Positions 23,613 through 31,908 are shown, counted from the first letter of the stretch. The stretch: DNA of 36,116 bases from Desulfuromonadaceae bacterium (GCA_028686145.1 JAQUCQ010000002.1:1-36116); one strand, 5' to 3'. The notes: a model not told the origin generated them from the sequence alone. A program made the numbers and translations.

Positions 23613-24785
23613 TTATCTGTCAATTTCACCAAGAACAATATCCAGAGTACCGATTACGGCTACCAAGTCGGCTATCATGGAACCAACACTCATCTTCTCG
23701 ATGGCTTGTAGATTCACAAATGATGGCGGGCGAATCCTCATACGCTCAGGCTTGTTGCCGCCATCGCTAACAAGATAAAATCCAAGCTCACCCTTAGGTG
23801 CCTCTACGCCCTGATACACTTCACCTTCCGGAGCATAGAAACCTTCAGAAGCAATTTTGAAGTGGTGAATAAGTCCCTCAATACTGTTGTAAACATTTTC
23901 CTTAGGCGGATAACAAACCTGAGGACAATCAGCCAATACTGGGCCAGGCTTAAGTTTATCAAGAGCTTGGCGGACAATTTTACATGCTTCGCGCATTTCA
24001 ACCAGGCGTACTTTATAGCGATCGAAAGTATCGCAGTTTTCACCAACAGGAACCTTGAACTGGTACTTGTCGTAGCCACTGTACGAATTATCTCTCCGTA
24101 AATCCCAATCAACCCCGGAACCTCTCAAGGCAGGACCGGTAATACCGTAATCAATTGCATCATCAGCTGAAATAACGCCATTGCCAATGGTACGCTTGAG
24201 CCAGATCGGGTTAGTTGTCAAAAGGCCTTCATACTGGTCAAGATAGCCAGGCATTGAATCAATGAAATCGCTGACCTTTTTAACAAACTCTTCCGGGACG
24301 TCCTGCGAAAGTCCTCCAACACGGAAAAAGTTTGAAGTCATACGGGCGCCGGAGATCAGTTCATAGGTCTCCATAACAGTTTCACGCTCACGGAATGCGT
24401 AAATAAAAACCGTCATAGCACCAATGTCAAGAGCGTGACAGGCCAGCCAGACCAGATGAGATTCAAGTCTTGTCAACTCGGCCATAATAATTCTGATCGT
24501 TTCAGCGCGTTCCGGCACCTCGACAGCCATCAGCTTTTCAACAGCCAATATATAACCAAGATTGTTGCTCATTGGCGCCAGATAATCGAGGCGGTCAGTC
24601 AACGGAAGAATCTGGTGATAGGTGCGATGCTCAGCAAGCTTCTCGACGCCACGGTGCAAAAAGCCGATGTGAGGAGTAACCTTGACGATCACCTCGCCGT
24701 CAAGCTCGAGAACGAGCCGCAGAACCCCGTGCGTACTGGGGTGTTGTGGACCCATATTTAGTGTCATTGTTTCAGTAGTAGCCAT
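23613..24785 (-). CDS. nuoD: NADH-quinone oxidoreductase subunit D (NuoD)
   Basis: A 390-aa 49-kDa-type subunit that builds the quinone site with NuoB; related to [NiFe]-hydrogenase large subunits but lacking the metal-binding cysteine pairs. Signatures: MTLNMGPQHPSTHGVLRLVLELDGE with the quinone-site His, PHIGFLHRGVEKLAEHRTYHQ, and the C-terminal RPPSFVNLQAIEKMSVG...DLVAVIGTLDIVLGEIDR. It is separate from nuoC rather than fused. The start at 24785 has GAGG 6 bases upstream. Confidence 0.97.
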   Translation of the reverse strand: MATTETMTLNMGPQHPSTHGVLRLVLELDGEVIVKVTPHIGFLHRGVEKLAEHRTYHQILPLTDRLDYLAPMSNNLGYILAVEKLMAVEVPERAETIRIIMAELTRLESHLVWLACHALDIGAMTVFIYAFRERETVMETYELISGARMTSNFFRVGGLSQDVPEEFVKKVSDFIDSMPGYLDQYEGLLTTNPIWLKRTIGNGVISADDAIDYGITGPALRGSGVDWDLRRDNSYSGYDKYQFKVPVGENCDTFDRYKVRLVEMREACKIVRQALDKLKPGPVLADCPQVCYPPKENVYNSIEGLIHHFKIASEGFYAPEGEVYQGVEAPKGELGFYLVSDGGNKPERMRIRPPSFVNLQAIEKMSVGSMIADLVAVIGTLDIVLGEIDR

Positions 24786-24829
24786 GTATCGCCTCTTCTA
24801 TGATCGGATTACAGAACGATGTAGTAAAA

Positions 24830-25318
24830 CTATGACAAACGCCCTTTATAGGGTTCGCGGTCCGGTCCTTGTAGCGGATAGTCCTTGCGGAGAGGGTGTC
24901 CTACCCAGTCATCAGTCATAAGAATACGCCGGAGGTCGGGATGCCCGTCGAATGTAATTCCAAACAGGTCATAAACTTCACGCTCAAGCCAGTTTGCTGT
25001 TCTCCACACCGTGGATGCAGTCGGAATGCGACAATCAGCTTCTGCTACCGGCGTTTTAATGCGCAAGCGATCCTTGTTGGGAATAGAATAGAGCAGATAT
25101 ACCATCATGAAGCGCTCTTCTTTTTTTCCCAAATAATCGACTGCAGTAAGGTCAGTAAGCAGGTTGTACTGAAGTGACTGTTTAAGGAACGAAAGGATTT
25201 CAATAATGGCATCCTTCGCTACGGTTACCGTCACTTCTCCTCTGAATTCGACGACATCAATGATTGAAGTGGTGAATTTTTCCTTCAGCTTCAGTACTGC
25301 ACGATTGTTTTCTGCCAT
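24830..25318 (-). CDS. nuoC: NADH-quinone oxidoreductase subunit C (NuoC)
   Basis: A 162-aa 30-kDa-type subunit that bridges NuoD and NuoB. The start is the ATG at 25318; the frame extends only to a TTG three codons earlier. The signature ERFMMVYLLYSIPNKDRLRIKTPV leads to the family motif TANWLEREVYDLFGITFDGHPDLRRILMTDDW and the C-terminal HPLRKDYPL. It is 58 bp downstream of nuoB and 44 bp upstream of nuoD. Confidence 0.96.
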   Translation of the reverse strand: MAENNRAVLKLKEKFTTSIIDVVEFRGEVTVTVAKDAIIEILSFLKQSLQYNLLTDLTAVDYLGKKEERFMMVYLLYSIPNKDRLRIKTPVAEADCRIPTASTVWRTANWLEREVYDLFGITFDGHPDLRRILMTDDWVGHPLRKDYPLQGPDREPYKGRLS

Positions 25319-25376
25319 GATATCCAACCCTTTTGTGGGATTTTTTGTGTATATTCTCGCTACTACTTCCTGGAGA

Positions 25377-25892
25377 TCAAGCAGCCTCAGAAATGTAACG
25401 CTGCCCCAAACCGATAGCAGAGCCGAATGAGTTCCGCTCTTTCATAATCTTGTCCTGCAGCTTCATCAGACCGAACAGCAGCGCCTCAGGGCGGGGAGGA
25501 CACCCGGGGATATAGACATCAACCGGCAAAGCCTCATCGATCCCCTGCACAACACTATAGGTATCAAAAATTCCGCCGGAGCAGGCGCATGCACCCATTG
25601 CAATAACCCATTTTGGCTCAGGCATCTGCTCATAAACCGTCTTAATGACCGGCAGCATTTTTTTGGTTACCGTTCCTGCAATAATAATACAGTCGGCCTG
25701 GCGGGGTGAGGCTCGAAAAATAATCCCGAAACGGTCCAGGTCATTGTGAGAAGCTCCGGTAGCCATCATCTCAATGGCACAACATGCCAAACCAAAGGTC
25801 ATCGGCCAGATGGACGACTTCCGTGACCAGTTCACAAGTGCATCAAGTGATGTGGTGATAACGTTATCGCCAAGCGGATTATCTACTCCCAT
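25377..25892 (-). CDS. nuoB: NADH-quinone oxidoreductase subunit B (NuoB)
   Basis: A 171-aa subunit holding the terminal [4Fe-4S] cluster N2 that reduces quinone. The four ligands are visible: the tandem C37-C38 in GLACCAIEMMA, C102 in GACACSGGIFD and C131 in YIPGCPPRPEALL. The start at 25892 has GGAG upstream inside nuoA, and the two genes overlap by 10 bases, suggesting translational coupling. Confidence 0.98.
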   Translation of the reverse strand: MGVDNPLGDNVITTSLDALVNWSRKSSIWPMTFGLACCAIEMMATGASHNDLDRFGIIFRASPRQADCIIIAGTVTKKMLPVIKTVYEQMPEPKWVIAMGACACSGGIFDTYSVVQGIDEALPVDVYIPGCPPRPEALLFGLMKLQDKIMKERNSFGSAIGLGQRYISEAA

Positions 25893-26239
25893 TCCAGCGC
25901 TCCTTTTTTCCAGACATAAATATAACCGACAAAAAGAATGACAATGAATACACCCATTTCAGCTAACCCAAACACACCCAGCTTTTTGTAAAGGATTGCC
26001 CATGGGTACAGAAACACAGCCTCGATATCGAACAAGATAAACAGTACGGCGATCATATAAAACTTGATCGAATAACGTTCTCGAGCCGTTCCTACCGGAT
26101 CACAACCACTTTCGTACGGCTGTAGTTTTAGTTTCGACGGGTTTTTCTGCCCAATCAATGATGACAAGACAAGAGAAACAAGCCCGAATCCTACTGCCAC
26201 GAGCACCAAAAGTAATATTGGTAAATATGCACCGAGCAT
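25883..26239 (-). CDS. nuoA: NADH-quinone oxidoreductase subunit A (NuoA)
   Basis: A 118-aa membrane subunit with three hydrophobic segments. The characteristic loop YESGCDPVGTARERYSIKFYMIAVLFILFDIEAVFLYPWA contains the quinone-site-facing Cys and the acidic residues of the second helix. The start at 26239 has a strong AAGGAGG 6 bases upstream. It is the first gene of the 14-gene nuo operon. Confidence 0.98.
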   Translation of the reverse strand: MLGAYLPILLLVLVAVGFGLVSLVLSSLIGQKNPSKLKLQPYESGCDPVGTARERYSIKFYMIAVLFILFDIEAVFLYPWAILYKKLGVFGLAEMGVFIVILFVGYIYVWKKGALEWE

Positions 26240-26262
26240 TGATAGCCCTCCTTACTGCGTAC

Positions 26263-26316
26263 TGTATACTGTATACAAACGCTGCTTGTAATAGGTTATT
26301 TGAATTTCTTTGTCAA
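26263..26316 (-). promoter_or_regulatory. nuo operon promoter with tandem TGTATAC repeat
   Basis: Minus strand: perfect -35 TTGACA (26316-26311), 17-base spacer, -10 TATTAC (26293-26288), predicted start near 26281. Immediately downstream, in the first bases of the transcript, a 7-base unit TGTATAC occurs twice in tandem (plus strand 26263-26269 and 26270-26276), each containing the palindrome GTATAC. This could be a regulator site at the start point. The untranslated leader is about 40 bases. Confidence 0.72.
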
Positions 26317-26392
26317 CAGTTTTTTTACTCATGCAAAAATAGACACAACGTAGTCAATTTTATAAATTACAAATAAAATTAAACCTTTACCA

Positions 26393-26421
26393 TTGACATT
26401 GAGAGCTCCAGTATGATAAAT
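26393..26421 (+). promoter_or_regulatory. Putative hemL promoter
   Basis: Plus strand: TTGACA at 26393-26398 followed after 16 bases by GATAAA (26415-26420), or after 17 bases by ATAAAT. It is divergent from the nuo promoter, with an AT-rich stretch between them. A start near 26428 would leave a leader of about 47 bases before hemL. Confidence 0.6.
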
Positions 26422-26474
26422 ACGCCACTTTGTCAGACTTATTTACCGATCAAATTCCCCTCGGAGGTGCCCCC

Positions 26475-27761
26475 ATGAATCATGAACGCTCCAGTTTTCT
26501 TTTTCAGCAGGCGAAAACGTCTATTCCCGGCGGAGTCAATAGCCCCGTACGTGCTTTCAAATCTGTTGGCGCCGACCCGCTGTTTATTAAGAAGGCCAAC
26601 GGCAGCCATATATATGATGAGGATGGTAATACTTTTATTGACTATGTCGGCTCATGGGGTCCGATGATTGTCGGCCATTGCCATCCCGACATCATTGCTG
26701 CCGTGCAGGACACTATGATTAGTGGCGCAAGCTTTGGAGCTCCGACAGAACGGGAGACTATTCTTGCTAATCTTGTCATTGACGCAGTGCCTTCCATTGA
26801 AATGGTCCGAATGGTGAGCTCTGGCACCGAAGCAACCATGAGCGCCATACGGCTTGCTCGCGGCTATACCGCACGAGACAAGATAATAAAGTTCTCCGGC
26901 TGCTATCACGGCCACGCAGATTCCCTTCTGGTTAAGGCCGGATCAGGTGCTGCCACTTTTGGGGTTCCCGACTCTCCCGGCGTTCCGGCCGATGTTGCCA
27001 GACTCACACTCACCGCCGAATACAATTCGCTTGATTCAGTCAGAAGCCTGGTGGCCGCAAACAAGAATTCCATTGCCTGTATCATTGTTGAACCAGTGGC
27101 GGGTAATATGGGGACAGTACCTCCACGTGCAGGTTTTTTGGAAGGGCTTCGCGAAATTTGTACCAATGAAGGGATCGTATTGATTTTCGATGAAGTCATG
27201 TCCGGCTTTCGTGTCGCTTACGGTGGCGCTCAGGCACTCTTTGGCGTCACACCCGACATGACAACACTTGGCAAGATCATTGGCGGTGGTTTACCGGTTG
27301 GCGCATTTGGCGGCAAACGTGACATCATGGAACAACTCTCCCCATCAGGCGGTATCTATCAGGCAGGCACCCTGTCCGGCAATCCTCTTGCCATGTCGGC
27401 AGGGATAGCAACACTGAACATACTCAAACAGCCGGGATTTTATAAAGCCTTGGAGGAAAAAAGCCGGACTGTTGCTGAGGGTATCAGCAAGGCAGCCAGA
27501 GATGCCGGATATCCGATCTACTCTACCCGTGTCGGAAGCATGTTTTGTGCATTTTTTAGTAGTGGCGAAGTTTTTGACTGGTCAACCGCTTCCAGATGCG
27601 ACACCAAGGCTTTTGCAAAATATTTCCTTGCCATGCTGGATCAGGGAGTTTATCTGGCTCCTTCTCAATTCGAAACTGCATTCGTTTCCGCTGCGCACAC
27701 CGAGTCCGATATCGATAAAACTATTGAAGCAGCTGCTAAATGTTTCAAACAGATCGCGTAA
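26475..27761 (+). CDS. hemL: Glutamate-1-semialdehyde 2,1-aminomutase HemL
   Basis: 428 aa. A PLP enzyme converting glutamate-1-semialdehyde to 5-aminolevulinate in the C5 heme pathway. The start at 26475 has GGAGG 7 bases upstream; the ATG at 26430 has none. Signatures: AKTSIPGGVNSPVRAF at the N-terminus, SSGTEATMSAIRLARGYT (PLP phosphate binding), KFSGCYHGHADSLLVKAGSG, FDEVMSGFRVAYGG, and the Schiff-base lysine in TTLGKIIGGGLPVGAFGG. Length and sequence are standard. Heme supply fits an organism rich in cytochromes. It lies 85 bp upstream of atpZ on the same strand. Confidence 0.97.
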   Translation: MNHERSSFLFQQAKTSIPGGVNSPVRAFKSVGADPLFIKKANGSHIYDEDGNTFIDYVGSWGPMIVGHCHPDIIAAVQDTMISGASFGAPTERETILANLVIDAVPSIEMVRMVSSGTEATMSAIRLARGYTARDKIIKFSGCYHGHADSLLVKAGSGAATFGVPDSPGVPADVARLTLTAEYNSLDSVRSLVAANKNSIACIIVEPVAGNMGTVPPRAGFLEGLREICTNEGIVLIFDEVMSGFRVAYGGAQALFGVTPDMTTLGKIIGGGLPVGAFGGKRDIMEQLSPSGGIYQAGTLSGNPLAMSAGIATLNILKQPGFYKALEEKSRTVAEGISKAARDAGYPIYSTRVGSMFCAFFSSGEVFDWSTASRCDTKAFAKYFLAMLDQGVYLAPSQFETAFVSAAHTESDIDKTIEAAAKCFKQIA

Positions 27762-27780
27762 CGTTTGCTTTCGTTTCTGT

Positions 27781-27810
27781 TTGACATATCAACCAGACCT
27801 ATGGTATTGA
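27781..27810 (+). promoter_or_regulatory. Putative promoter of the atpZIBE operon
   Basis: Plus strand TTGACA at 27781-27786, 18-base spacer, TATTGA at 27805-27810. It lies in the 85-bp gap between hemL and atpZ. No terminator is seen after hemL, so readthrough from hemL is also possible. Confidence 0.5.
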
Positions 27811-27846
27811 GTACCGGTTTTATGCCGCTTTACCTAGTGAGTTTTT

Positions 27847-28083
27847 ATGGTCGGTAACAATCGTCAGCTTTTTCGAAGTCTTGCCATGGTTTCCAGCATG
27901 GGCATTTCCGTTGTACTGGCGATAGCTATCGGCGTCTGGTTCGGATTGACCCTTGACCGCTGGCTTGATACGAAGCCGTGGTTCTTTTATATCTTTTTAT
28001 TCATAGGAATTGCCGCCGGTTTTAAAAATGTGTACGTTATCGCCGGCAGGGAGATCCGTAAAAGTGATGATAACGATCAATGA
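27847..28083 (+). CDS. atpZ: AtpZ/AtpI-family ATP synthase accessory membrane protein
   Basis: A 78-aa protein with two hydrophobic helices (about residues 14-34 and 44-64) around the short loop LDRWLDTKPW. GVWFGLTLDRWLDT and the following FLFIGIAAGFKNVY are typical of the AtpZ (F0F1 accessory) family. Such proteins assist assembly or ion (Mg2+/Ca2+) supply for ATP synthase. It is the first gene of the Fo operon and overlaps atpI by 17 bases. The ribosome binding site is weak (GTGAG 5 bases upstream). Confidence 0.85.
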   Translation: MVGNNRQLFRSLAMVSSMGISVVLAIAIGVWFGLTLDRWLDTKPWFFYIFLFIGIAAGFKNVYVIAGREIRKSDDNDQ

Positions 28084-28447
28084 GGACAACCTCTTTGCCG
28101 TCATCATCAAGGGTAGTTTGGGGTTGCTGGCTTTTCTGACCTTGTTCGGATGGGTTTTCTTTTCTATACAAGTCGGTTTGGGCGCTCTGGCTGGCGGATG
28201 CATTGCGATAGCTAATTTTTTCTGGATTCGTAATGTTCTGCAGCGTATTCTCGGGCAGCTGCCTGCGAAGGCAACTACGTATGTTCAGCTCAGATTTATT
28301 GCCCGTTTGAGCCTGACCGGATTTCTTTTGTATTTCATTATAACTTCTGGCTGGTTTTCACTCGCCGGGCTTTTTATCGGTCTCTCAGTAATTGTAATCA
28401 ACATAATTGCACTTTCACTATACAGCGCCCTGCGCGCAGGAGGTTAG
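28067..28447 (+). CDS. atpI: ATP synthase subunit I (AtpI)
   Basis: 126 aa from the ATG at 28067 (a GTG one codon earlier is also possible). It has four hydrophobic segments (about residues 15-35, 38-56, 73-92, 97-117), as in the ATP_synt_I family, including GCIAIANFFWIRNVLQRIL. AtpI helps assemble the c-ring of Fo. It overlaps atpZ by 17 bases and ends 4 bases before atpB. Confidence 0.85.
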   Translation: MITINEDNLFAVIIKGSLGLLAFLTLFGWVFFSIQVGLGALAGGCIAIANFFWIRNVLQRILGQLPAKATTYVQLRFIARLSLTGFLLYFIITSGWFSLAGLFIGLSVIVINIIALSLYSALRAGG

Positions 28448-28451
28448 CTCC

Positions 28452-29141
28452 ATGGTTCACCCGTTACTTTTTCTTGAGTTTTTCCGTAATTTGCTTGCTC
28501 CTCTCCACATAAGCGAAGCAAGTGTTGATGCAATCAGTTACACATGGCTGATCATCGTGCTGCTTCTCGTTCTTTCGCTTTTGACCACTGCAGCGCTCAA
28601 GACAGTTCCAAGTGGACTGCAGAACTTTATGGAAACAGTCGTCGGCGGCATTGAAACCATGATTGTCGACACAATGGGCGAACATGGCCGGCCTTTTTTC
28701 CCGTTGATTGCCACTATCGCACTTTTTGTTCTCGTATCAAACCTTATCGGTCTGATCCCCGGATTTTTCCCGCCGACTGCCAACATCAACACAACGGCTG
28801 CGTGCGCGGTAATCGTCTTTGTTTCCACTCACGTGGTAGGAATCAAGCACCATGGCCTGCACTATCTGAAACATTTCTGCGGACCTATCGCCTGGCTTGC
28901 TCCAATCATGTTCTTCATTGAAGTCATCGGCCACCTGAGCCGGCCTGTTTCACTGACACTTCGTCTTTTCGGCAATATGAACGGCCACGAACTCGTGCTG
29001 ATGATCTTTTTCGGACTGGCTCCTTTCCTTGTTCCGTTGCCGATGATGCTGATGGGTGTATTGGTTTCGTTCATTCAGGCCTTTGTATTCATGCTCTTGT
29101 CAATGATCTACATCCAGGGATCGCTGGAAGAAGCACACTAA
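28452..29141 (+). CDS. atpB: ATP synthase Fo subunit a (AtpB)
   Basis: A 229-aa integral membrane subunit forming the ion half-channels. The start at 28452 has AGGAGG 8 bases upstream. The essential arginine is R171 in PVSLTLRLFGNMNGHE, followed by the conserved glutamate and the last two helices ending with QAFVFMLLSMIYIQGSLEEAH. The length is normal for the short bacterial form. It is followed by atpE after 60 bp. Confidence 0.97.
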   Translation: MVHPLLFLEFFRNLLAPLHISEASVDAISYTWLIIVLLLVLSLLTTAALKTVPSGLQNFMETVVGGIETMIVDTMGEHGRPFFPLIATIALFVLVSNLIGLIPGFFPPTANINTTAACAVIVFVSTHVVGIKHHGLHYLKHFCGPIAWLAPIMFFIEVIGHLSRPVSLTLRLFGNMNGHELVLMIFFGLAPFLVPLPMMLMGVLVSFIQAFVFMLLSMIYIQGSLEEAH

Positions 29142-29201
29142 CAATTAGACATACTTACTCCTATACTGTTTAGGAGACAAAACCATACGGAGGTAGTAGA
29201 G

Positions 29202-29477
29202 ATGAGTTTTTTCACGATGTGCGTTCTGGCAGCAGGTATTGGTATGGCACTGGGCACAATTGGCACCGGCATTGGCCAGGGTCTTGCCGTTAAAAGTGCT
29301 GTTGAAGGTGTTTCCCGCAACCCCGGCGCATCCGGCAAGATCCTGACCACCATGATGATCGGTCTGGCTATGATCGAGTCCCTGGCGATCTATGCACTTG
29401 TTGTCTGCCTGATCATCCTGTTTGCTAACCCTTACAAAGATATCGCTCTTAAACTGGCTGAAACCGTTGCCAAGTAA
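29202..29477 (+). CDS. atpE: ATP synthase Fo subunit c (AtpE)
   Basis: A 91-aa two-helix proteolipid forming the rotor ring. GIGQGLAVKSAVEGVSRNP is the first helix and polar loop. The ion-binding carboxylate is E59 in GLAMIESLAIYALV, with Q26 and S60 in positions that also coordinate Na+ in sodium-type rings; position 61 is Leu instead of Thr. Proton coupling is the default, but sodium binding cannot be excluded. The start at 29202 has GGAGG 8 bases upstream. Genes for subunit b and F1 are not here, as in other Desulfuromonadales, where they sit elsewhere. Confidence 0.96.
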   Translation: MSFFTMCVLAAGIGMALGTIGTGIGQGLAVKSAVEGVSRNPGASGKILTTMMIGLAMIESLAIYALVVCLIILFANPYKDIALKLAETVAK

Positions 29478-29499
29478 TTTTTGAGTCAGGTAACGATCG

Positions 29500-29545
29500 A
29501 ACAAGAAAGGGCATCCATATCTGGGTGCCCTTTCTTGTTTATATA
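29500..29545. terminator. Bidirectional terminator between atpE and the lipoprotein gene
   Basis: A 14-bp perfect inverted repeat, AACAAGAAAGGGCA at 29500-29513 and TGCCCTTTCTTGTT at 29526-29539, has a 12-base loop that can pair further. On the plus strand it ends in TTTCTTGTTTA. It lies between the convergent atpE (stop 29477) and the minus-strand lipoprotein gene (stop 29567), so it likely serves both. Confidence 0.9.
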
Positions 29546-29566
29546 TATCGACATTCATTTCAATGC

Positions 29567-30337
29567 TTATTCATCGTCTTTTAACATTCCCTGAACTTCA
29601 TTTGAAGCAGCACTTTCTGCAACAGTTCCCGATTTCAGCTTGATCAGCGCCCTTGCTGAATAGCGATACGTCACCCCCCGATCAAGGCCACTGTCAACAT
29701 ATTCGCTGTTTTCCACCGGTTCCCTGTTAAGAGGTTGATACGATTGGGTACCTGCAACGGTTGACCGATACAGATTGTAGCCAAGCAGAGTGCCCCTTAT
29801 CTGGGACGGTGAGGATATTTGAAGCTTCAGCTCTGTCGGAAGCGCTTCAAGCTTCAAGAGGGGAGCTGGTAGCGCCGCTACAACGCTCACGGCGGCTGTT
29901 TGAGTCGAAGCTCCATCTATATTACCGGTAGTAAAGGGAAGAACGTTGTATGAATAGGTATTTCCTGCACTCACATCACCGTCAATAACCACAACGAGAT
30001 TTCCATAACGCTGGGCATTAGCAGGCAGGTGTTCAATATAGAGTGTTTGAAACAATCTGTAATCGTTCATACAGGATGGGCAGACATCTGTTTGGTCAGC
30101 TTCTGTCGCCCGCCTACTGAGTTTCACACCCGCAACATCCTTCACCGGACGTCCTGCACGATTTTTGTCAGGGATCATAAACTGAAGCTTTATGGCAGAA
30201 CCGCTCTGTTGGGCGGTAACAGCAGCAGGAGCTGCAGGCACCAGCATGTCGGGATAAATCAGCGGCCCTTTCCTGCCACAGCCTGATGCAACTATAGACA
30301 ATCCAACAACCAGAGCCGTTCGCTCAACTCCATTCAT
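29567..30337 (-). CDS. LptM-like N-terminus lipoprotein with fibronectin type III-like domains
   Basis: 256 aa. A short signal peptide ends in the lipobox-like VASGC, with Cys20 the likely lipidated residue. The following CGRKGPLIYP closely matches the N-terminal motif of LptM (YifL), the small lipoprotein that assists the LPS translocon. Unlike E. coli LptM, a large region follows with two stretches resembling fibronectin type III repeats (about residues 45-150 and 155-245; Tyr-rich TYSYNVLPF and TYRYSARAL ends). A CPSC motif near residue 85 might form a disulfide or bind metal. It overlaps gspB by 4 bases. Similar lipoproteins lie near argH in Geobacter. The function is inferred from the motif only. 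Confidence 0.82.
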   Translation of the reverse strand: MNGVERTALVVGLSIVASGCGRKGPLIYPDMLVPAAPAAVTAQQSGSAIKLQFMIPDKNRAGRPVKDVAGVKLSRRATEADQTDVCPSCMNDYRLFQTLYIEHLPANAQRYGNLVVVIDGDVSAGNTYSYNVLPFTTGNIDGASTQTAAVSVVAALPAPLLKLEALPTELKLQISSPSQIRGTLLGYNLYRSTVAGTQSYQPLNREPVENSEYVDSGLDRGVTYRYSARALIKLKSGTVAESAASNEVQGMLKDDE

Positions 30338-31035
30338 CGTTTTACCTCTGCCGGCACTAGCGCGCCAAGCTTTATCTCAAAGGTCCCGGCAGCGGACGAG
30401 AATCGAACCACATTTTCCTGAATAGCAGTAATTTTGGCACCCGAAACGATATCACCTTCTTTAAGCAGAAAACCGTTGATAACGGCTCTTCGTGCGGCAC
30501 GCGCCTCCTGCCAGGCAATTCCGGACAATTTGATATCGGCAGGCGCCGGTACCAATGCAACCGTTTGTTGTGGCGGCGGGGTTGATTCCACGTTTACTTG
30601 TCTTTTTGATCGTCGCTCTTGCCGGACAAAAGTGTCATCATCCGAAATTGTTTCTGTGCTTTTTTTCACCGTACGAACAGGAGCCGGAACAGGTGGGGTT
30701 GCGTGAGATGCGGAAACCGAGGATGATTGAGCCTGAGCCGGCACCTGAATGACCGGGACTTTCGCAGGTTTCACGACAGCAACAAGCGGAGGAGTGGCAG
30801 GTCGAGTAGCCGCAGTATTTTTTTTACTGTCCCCCCGTAGAAGAAACCAGGTTCCTGCACATGTTAGCAACGACGCCACAACAACAAGAACAACAATCTT
30901 CCAGATTCCGGATCGAGGTGGTGATTGTTTCAGCTCTTTAAAGAGATCACCAGTAATATTGATTTTCCCTCCCGGAAGAACTTTTTTATTCTTTTCATGT
31001 TCAACTTTTTTTAAAGCATCGAGAATATAACTCAT
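30334..31035 (-). CDS. gspB: General secretion pathway protein B-like (GspB/ExeB)
   Basis: 233 aa. MSYILDALKK is the hallmark cytoplasmic start of GspB. A single TM helix spans about residues 44-67 (IWKIVVLVVVASLLTCAGTWFLL). A Pro/Ala/Ser-rich periplasmic linker (about 75-165) precedes the C-terminal GspB domain (IKLSGIAWQEARAARRAVINGFLLKEGD to KLGALVP). In Aeromonas the ExeA-ExeB pair helps assemble the type II secretin through the peptidoglycan. It lies 9 bp after gspA and overlaps the lipoprotein gene, so the three form one unit. No other gsp genes are in the window. Confidence 0.88.
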   Translation of the reverse strand: MSYILDALKKVEHEKNKKVLPGGKINITGDLFKELKQSPPRSGIWKIVVLVVVASLLTCAGTWFLLRGDSKKNTAATRPATPPLVAVVKPAKVPVIQVPAQAQSSSVSASHATPPVPAPVRTVKKSTETISDDDTFVRQERRSKRQVNVESTPPPQQTVALVPAPADIKLSGIAWQEARAARRAVINGFLLKEGDIVSGAKITAIQENVVRFSSAAGTFEIKLGALVPAEVKR

Positions 31036-31044
31036 ACAGTCAGA

Positions 31045-31908
31045 TCACTTTCCGGCAAACAGCCTATGGGAAATACGGGACCAGAGCCCTTTACGCTCTT
31101 CCGCCGGTTGAAGCTCCGCGATAACCTCCGCAGCAATTGCAGGAGAAACTGACAACATCTCACAGGTCCACGCCATAACCAGCGCCTGTTCACACGCAAC
31201 ATTTATCAACCGGGGGATGCCGCGTGAAAAACGATAGATACGCGTGACAGCCCCCCGCGAGAAAATCTCAGGAATGCGGCTGCCGGACATCTTAAGACGG
31301 TGGTTGATGTATTGAAACGTATCTTCAAGCTTCATCGACGTAAGCCTGCAGCGTACAGTGATGCGCTGGTTGAGCTGACGCAAATCATGGCGCTGGAGGA
31401 CATCATTCAACTCTGGTTGTCCGGCAAGTATAATCTGGATCAACTTGTCCCGCTCTGTTTCCAGATTAGAGATCATGCGCACCTGTTCCAACACGTCCGG
31501 TTCAAGATTCTGCGCTTCATCGATCACAAGAACAACCGTCCGTCCGGCATGATTTTGTTCAATCAGAAAATTGTTGAGTGCATCAAGATACCCAAATCGA
31601 TTTTTTTCTCCGGCTTCAATACCAAACTCCCGGCAAATGCCAGCCAAAAGCTGTTCTCCTGACATACAAGGATTAAAAATAAGTGCGCATGTATACCTGT
31701 TTGGGTCGAGTTGAGTTAACAGAGTGCGGAGCATCGTGGTCTTACCGGTTCCAACTTCGCCGGTCAAGGAGATAAAGCCGGCATGACTATCAACGCCATA
31801 CAGTAAGCGGGCAAAAGCTTCGCGATGAATGCTGCTCAAAAACACAAAATGTGGATTTGGTGTAATTGTGAATGGTTTTTCTGAAAAACCGAAAAAATCA
31901 CAATACAT
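31045..31908 (-). CDS. gspA: GspA/ExeA-like AAA ATPase
   Basis: 287 aa. The N-terminus MYCDFFGFSEKPFTITPNP is typical of ExeA/GspA. Walker A is GEVGTGKTT (50-58), Walker B VVLVIDEAQ (125-133), followed by sensor-like GQPEL and the arginine-rich RHDLRQLNQRITVR. The C-terminal helical lid is present, but the TM helix and peptidoglycan-binding domain of full ExeA (about 540 aa) are absent, so this is the short form that may act with GspB or a pilus/secretion system. It starts 6 bp after argH with a weak ribosome binding site. Confidence 0.88.
   Translation of the reverse strand: MYCDFFGFSEKPFTITPNPHFVFLSSIHREAFARLLYGVDSHAGFISLTGEVGTGKTTMLRTLLTQLDPNRYTCALIFNPCMSGEQLLAGICREFGIEAGEKNRFGYLDALNNFLIEQNHAGRTVVLVIDEAQNLEPDVLEQVRMISNLETERDKLIQIILAGQPELNDVLQRHDLRQLNQRITVRCRLTSMKLEDTFQYINHRLKMSGSRIPEIFSRGAVTRIYRFSRGIPRLINVACEQALVMAWTCEMLSVSPAIAAEVIAELQPAEERKGLWSRISHRLFAGK

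Noticed and set aside
11085..26239. nuo operon as an electron-bifurcating or hydrogenase-linked variant because of the extended NuoF
   Set aside because: All 14 standard complex I subunits are present in canonical order and no hydrogenase or bifurcation-specific subunit is encoded, so an ordinary complex I with an extended NuoF is the simpler reading.
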